Positions 59,332 through 64,000 of a stretch of DNA of 64,000 bases are shown piece after piece. The notes beneath the pieces are model-generated. The model was not told the DNA's origin. It worked only from the letters and a program-made list of their open reading frames with translations, and searched no databases. Source of the DNA: Volvox africanus (lineage: Eukaryota; Chlorophyta; Chlorophyceae; Chlamydomonadales; Volvocaceae). A program made the translations under genes and the position numbers. The stretch spans positions 1,550,001 to 1,614,000 of the forward strand of contig BSDZ01000025.1 in the NCBI GenBank assembly GCA_030268105.1, written 5' to 3'. Position 1 is the stretch's first letter, and each line of letters begins with the position of its first letter.

Positions 59332-60841
59332 ATCGTGTGTGAGAGCTGGTAACTCTGATAAGAGATATTTACGTTTTATTGCGTATAAGAAAAATCGTGA
59401 GTATCGCGACACGCTCCTGTGAGCTGTCACGTCAAGATGGGATTGCCTATTGCGCAAGTGCGCTTGACCGTGTTGTGGATCCCATGCGCTACCGAATCCT
59501 TGCGATACCTGAACAAACACACACTAAAAAAGTACCTTACAGGTTCGCATGCCTCGTACAGGCTGTCCGACCGTACAAGAAATGTTGTGCGCCCTGGCCG
59601 AGCGAGACGCAAAAAGTTGTCATACACACATAGCAACGCAGATGGTAATTCCATCATACTGCATGTGTACAAGCCACATCAACCAGCTCGCGATTGGACT
59701 TAGACAAGTAGCGGTAACTGCGTCGACCTGCCTGTGCACGTGCAAAGCTCTCTGGATGCACAAGCCAATCATTTCTCTATATCTCATTCCGCGGCCATGC
59801 ACATCAAAGACAAGTTACCCTGTCTCAAAGAAACGTGCTTCAGAGGCACAAGTTTTAGGACACACGTTCGTTTCTGTATGCAAATGAGGCTCCGTGCCGA
59901 AAACGCACGCACAGAGCAAGGATCAATAAGAAACCGGCCGTGGTGGGTCATCAGCCGGTAGGGAGGGAGTTGGGCGTGACCGCACACCTACTTATTAATC
60001 CTCCTTTTCCCAAACCACCATATTCCGCCACCGAGTAAGACTTTCACGCCACGTCGCCATTTTCAGATCATTCACATTTTATGTGGAGACACATGTGTCA
60101 CAGGACAGCCACATGGCTACGTCATCTCCGGACACACGTACGTTAGTCGGCTGTCCCTCTTGTACCGCCTAGCTTCGCAGTTCAGGATGCACACTATACC
60201 TTCCCTTCTTCGATCAATGGGGCCGACCTACTCGCTAACAACAGAAACACCTCAACCTTGAAGTCCACCTTCTGTCCCGGGAGCAGTCCAGGACTTAAGG
60301 CGGACCCTAAGTCCTAACAACTAGGGGTAGAAAAGAAAGGGGAAGAAGATGGTAGAGAGATATTAAGCTCAAACAAGACACGGGGGAATTAGCCAGGGCA
60401 GGTGGGCCTCTTCCAATACTTCTAAGAGAACGCTCTTCTTTTCGAGATGTCAAGATGACAAGCCGGGATAAGCTCCAAACGCAACGAGCACCCAAACCAA
60501 AGCCTGCGTCGCCGAACACTGTCTGTGCTGAGTATGACGTTCCTTCCAGCCCACGACGTGTCTCGGGCCTGGGATGTTACCCCGTCTTCCCCTCAACCAA
60601 GCTAGCCACCTTCAGAGATGCTTAAACATGCATGCTCTTTCCGAGATTAATGCATTCCTCTTGATGTTGCTTTATTGTTTAGAGCCTAGCTCGGCTCTGT
60701 TACATCATTTCCATCCATCACTCATCATCCGCCACCATCCTTCCTACTAACAAAAAGCCAGTACCAGTACAAAAGTGCAAAACGCCTTTTTGGTTCATTA
60801 GAACAAGACAAGATAGATGCTTCATGCAGAGGGATAAACCG
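59332..60841. other. Intergenic, no supported gene
   Basis: Upstream of the four-helix protein and downstream of the 60.8-62.2 kb gene. TTACA at 60700-60704 (TGTAA on the minus strand) lies 138 nt after the latter's stop and is a fair polyadenylation candidate. Confidence 0.4.
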
Positions 60842-62164
60842 TTAAACTGGCGGAAGTTTGGGCGACTGGCATGTCCGCATATCCATCAAGTCCAAGGAGT
60901 CGTTGAATGCAAAGTGGTCATCGTGCCCAGGCTGTCCACACACCGTAAGTATTGAGGGAGATAAGGGGCACGGGGACAGCGGCCCAAAGGCACCGCCGTG
61001 AGCATCCGCCCGCACCAAACTCTGCATGTTGAGACGCGGCGGTGTGGCGCAAACGCTTTCGTCGTCAGCTCCATTAATGTCCATATATGCCGCGATCCAT
61101 GGATCCAGCATCACATTTCGCACGATGCTGCGCCCCTCAGCAATCAGCTGGTGTGGCCCGTGGGTACCGCCGGCGGCGGCCAAGATGCCGTTGCCGCCAC
61201 ATCCACCACAGGCTGCAGCCGGCACCGCGCCGACTGCACCGATGATGCCGCCACCAACAGCAATGATCGCCGCGGGATGTGGCGGTGCCTTCCCGCCCAG
61301 GACCCCATGCGTTATGGATGGGCGCCTCTGAATCTTGAGGGCTGTCGCTGCTCCTGGAGACTTCTCTCCGCTGCAGCTGTGGTGTTCCAAGTTGGGCAGG
61401 GGCGCGAGACTGATGCCGCTGACACGTGGTGGCGTCATGGGCGCCTTGTCCGCTGGCGCCCTTGCCAGAGGAGGCGGTCGCGCCTAAACAAGAGGACGGC
61501 GATTAGAGAGACCGTGCGAATGTGTGAGATCCTAGACAGAGTGCTCACAAATTGGGTGCAAAACGGTGAACGGGCAGCTGATTGTGAAGAGCGGATAGGC
61601 CGGGGCCGGACGTGAGGTAGGAGGGCAAACAGTATTTAAATAAGTTCAATAACATAAAACAAAGGCGCGTATTTCGTACCCAGTTTAATTAAGTTGGACC
61701 CAACCGGTTGCGAAGACGTATTCGACTGCAAATAGGCACCCCGTAAGAACGCTATCAAAAACACCCTATGTAGGAACCTTTCATAAAGATGAATTTTAAC
61801 CAGGGATTATAAAGCAGCGATGACACACTTCAGACTTGCTGACAATAAATGGATATATTGACTTAACAAGAATTCCATCACGTATGCCTGCTGCGGATCA
61901 TCCATCGGCTAAATCTTATCTTTGAAAATATTGTCGTGATTAAACGTTAAAAGAAAGCTAGCTTACCACTGCTCCCTTTGGCCCTTGCATTCTATTCGGC
62001 CCCCGTCCTTCATCATCCCTTCGCCCGCGTTGTGCATCCTGAATTTCCAAGAGCCTTCCGTCGAGGGTCACAGTTGAAGTGGTTGCGGCCAAGATAGGCA
62101 GCGGTCCAGCGGTTATATCCGACCCTTGCCTACGATGCGCAGGCCGAGCTACCGCTGTTGTCAT
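60842..62164 (-). CDS. Hypothetical protein, two exons
   Basis: Exons 61967-62164 and 60842-61483 join in phase (donor GTG|GTAAGC, acceptor CTTGTTTAG) to 279 residues. The ATG is directly preceded by an in-frame TAA, supporting the start. Residues 1-66 are polar and basic (HRRQGSDITAG, QRGRRDDEGRGPNRM). A central Gly/Ala-rich hydrophobic segment (AAIIAVGGGIIGAVGAV) is followed by CGGCGGNG. The C-terminal half is acidic and Pro-rich, ending DLMDMRTCQSPKLPPV. The hydrophobic segment might be a membrane helix but is very Gly-rich. No family recognised. Divergently arranged with the plus-strand gene at 62.6 kb. Confidence 0.65.
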
Positions 62165-62600
62165 TTACGGTATAAATTAAGTAGGCTCACAGAAAATCTG
62201 GTGGAAACGCGGCGGAGAGAGACCTGGGCGAATTAGATTCCCTATCCAAGGAGAGTTGAAGTCGAAAGCACGACTTCAAATGTATAGGGTTCAACAACTA
62301 AATCCAACGCGTATCGTAGACGCCTCAGTCCAGTATAATATCAAATCGTTAGATGTGTAGCCAATGACCATAAACGGCCAATGCCAACAAAAGTGGATTC
62401 ATGGCCGTCGCCCTCACCGCATGACCTACAGGCACGTGCAAAGTGAAGCATCACTTTAACCATACATATTAATGAAATATTTCCTAATCGCCTCCAAAGT
62501 TCAAAATAGGGGATTATTGGGGAATGAATAAATGTGACGCCGAAATCCGTACGCCTCCGGGAGTTCGCAGCCTACCCACTGAGACTTCTATTTTCTAAAA
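62165..62600. promoter_or_regulatory. Putative bidirectional promoter region
   Basis: 436 bp, AT-richer than its surroundings, between the divergent minus-strand gene (ATG at 62164) and a plus-strand ATG at 62601. A TTTATACC element sits just before the minus-strand ATG. No other motif can be defended. Confidence 0.4.
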
Positions 62601-64000
62601 TGGATGCAACTATACACGGAAATAGCGCTATTTTGCCAAACGCATGGCCCACAAACGCGAGGGCGCCCGCAACCCTGAACCGGCAGCCCCGGGATGCCCA
62701 GGGTTGCGACTATGCGCGCAGTATGGCGGGTGACAGTCTAGGAAAGAAATCTGCACAACGACGAGGCCGTAAACATCGGGAAGTGCGTATAACGGCTAGG
62801 GCGGGACACGGTGGACCCGGAGGTGGTCACGGCGAGGGAGCAGACGAAACACTCAGTAGGTTGCAATGACCGGAAGACTGCACCGCTATGCACAACCACT
62901 TGACCCCTTCTCCCCCCCCCCTTCATCCTAATCCTCGTCCCAAGCTTCCGCATCCACACAAGGATCCACACGCACGCAGACTGCATATCTGTCCTTCCGC
63001 AGCGGAGATATGTCCACCAGTGTATCGGCGCCAATTCGCCCATATGCCGGAAGCATCATCACGAGACCGGTCTTCCCTTACCGCGAACTGAGCGCCTTCA
63101 CTCGCGTGGACATTGCCATGGTTGTCCATGTTCTGGTTCAGGCATTCGTTCAGGCATATTCCAACCAAAGTGCGGTCATGCTCATGGCAGAAGTCCAAAT
63201 CCTAGTTCAGCTTGCATCCCCCGTGTTAGCCTCATGGTGTCCCCATGCTATCCATTCAACTATGCAATCCAGTTAAACTACGCGATCCTTTCCCCTGGCC
63301 TGCCACCACCATTGGACTCCATCCCCCTCGAGCAGCAGCTGGCCGAGCGCCATCCAGCGGACGGCCGCGTCTCGATCGTGCCCAAGACCGCCAGTTCCGT
63401 TTTTGGATCGATTACCAGGTGGAGGGGTGGAACAGGGAGGGATGGAACAGGGAGGGGTGGAACAGGGAGGGGTGGAACAGGGAGGGATGGAACGGGGAGG
63501 GATGGAACAGGGAGGGGTAAACCGGCGGATAGAGGCCGCCTGGCGTGCTGTTACGCGTCACCACGAAGAGAACGAAGCTCATCCCTGCTCAGATGCATTT
63601 TGCAATTGGGCTGAGTGTGAGGGTGTCGGTTTTTACATGCCGCATGTACGCATATGGGTTGTTATTTGTCAGTTACCACAGTCATATCACGAGGGACCCC
63701 GCCGCAGTCAACGTCAACGTCTTCCCGCATGAAACCCTAAGTCTTCAAGTCTCGTGGCGTACCCACCGCTGGCTTACCTGGCATCCAAACCCTTCTTCCC
63801 CCTCCGCGACCCACATGATTGCATCCCCCTCTTGGTCGTTGTTGCCACAGGCTCTCAGCAGTGCCGGCTCTGCGGATCTGCTTGAGCAGGCTCTTCGTGC
63901 GGCCGGGGGTGTGAAGGCAGGGGGTCCCCCAAAAACAGACCCTGCCACGGGAGCGAAGAGAGATGACGGTGCGGCGGGGCGACAGAGAGGTCCATTTCGG
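62601..64000 (+). CDS. Multi-exon gene running off the right end, product unknown
   Basis: Coding signal comes in pieces. 62601-62781 is open from an ATG and ends at an excellent donor (CGGGAA|GTGCGT). About 63019-63418 is open in the matching frame after a good acceptor (CCTTCCGCAG). Its last part, ILSPGLPPPLDSIPLEQQLA then GRVSIVPKTASSVFGSIT, has strong G/C-ending codon bias and ends at CAG|GTGGAG. The final piece, 63852 to the window end, follows a GTTGCCACAG acceptor and reads ALSSAGSADLLEQALRAAGG, also with coding bias. Phases between the last two do not join cleanly, so an exon, possibly at 63.5-63.7 kb, is missing from the model. No domain recognised; the gene is truncated by the window edge. 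Confidence 0.5.
63410..63518. repeat. 15-bp minisatellite (GGTGGAACAGGGAGG)
   Basis: About seven units of 15 bp with single-base variants (GG/GA start, one AACGGGG). It begins at the splice donor of the preceding exon. Because 15 is a multiple of three, reading frames stay open through it. It is therefore uncertain whether it is intronic or coding. Confidence 0.9.

Noticed and set aside
1..64000. CRISPR arrays, operons, ribosome binding sites
   Set aside because: The spliceosomal introns, intron-bearing tRNA and gene spacing show a eukaryotic nuclear genome; no spaced direct-repeat array was seen.

Overview
The window looks like nuclear DNA of a chlamydomonadalean (volvocine-type) green alga. 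Genes are broken into many short exons with GTGAGT/GTGCGT/GTGGGT-type donors. The proteins carry long Ala/Gly/Ser/Gln-rich disordered stretches, and the recognisable families (allantoinase, Aurora-like kinase, PAS-linked guanylyl cyclase, mitoPLD-like phospholipase, trypsin-like protease) are typical of that group. The exon models below were built by eye from conserved motifs plus matching splice phase, without RNA evidence.

Layout. 0-3.1 kb: an intron-containing tRNA-Leu(AAG), a decayed Ty3/gypsy chromodomain element with a rearranged LTR start, a second broken tRNA-Leu copy, and a perfect 18-bp inverted repeat. 3.1-11.5 kb (minus): a large secreted or surface trypsin-like serine protease with a signal peptide and a C-terminal membrane anchor; its central exons are unresolved. 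12.7-13.0 kb (plus): a divergent ORF whose signal-peptide region resembles exon 1 of that protease. 14.1-18.9 kb (minus): a complete seven-exon allantoinase. 20.9-27.2 kb (plus): a 1,404-residue Aurora-like kinase with a very long low-complexity N-terminus. 30.1 kb: a small intronless coiled-coil ORF with an internal duplication. 31.0-40.9 kb (plus): a PAS-containing class III cyclase of at least 14 exons whose specificity residues predict guanylyl cyclase.

41-47 kb and 50-55.5 kb are repeat graveyards. They share inverted, dispersed repeat families and contain a C-rich minisatellite, a LINE 3' end and an intact tRNA-Pro(TGG). Between them, at 47.3-50.0 kb (minus), sits a complete mitoPLD/Zucchini-like phospholipase D with an MGCC acylation start. 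55.7-57.4 kb (plus): a Gln/Ser-rich protein with a membrane hairpin. 58.1-59.3 kb (minus): a four-helix membrane protein. 60.8-62.2 kb (minus): a two-exon hypothetical protein. It is divergent from a partly resolved plus-strand gene that runs off the right end.

The neighbours do not form one pathway. Allantoinase is purine catabolism. The kinase and cyclase are signalling proteins, possibly ciliary. The PLD-like enzyme belongs to the family that processes piRNA or cardiolipin in animals. The most interesting points are the acylated mitoPLD-like protein, the guanylyl-type PAS cyclase with a 16-nt microexon, the divergent protease-exon relic, the duplicated splice donor in allantoinase, and the shared inverted repeat families.
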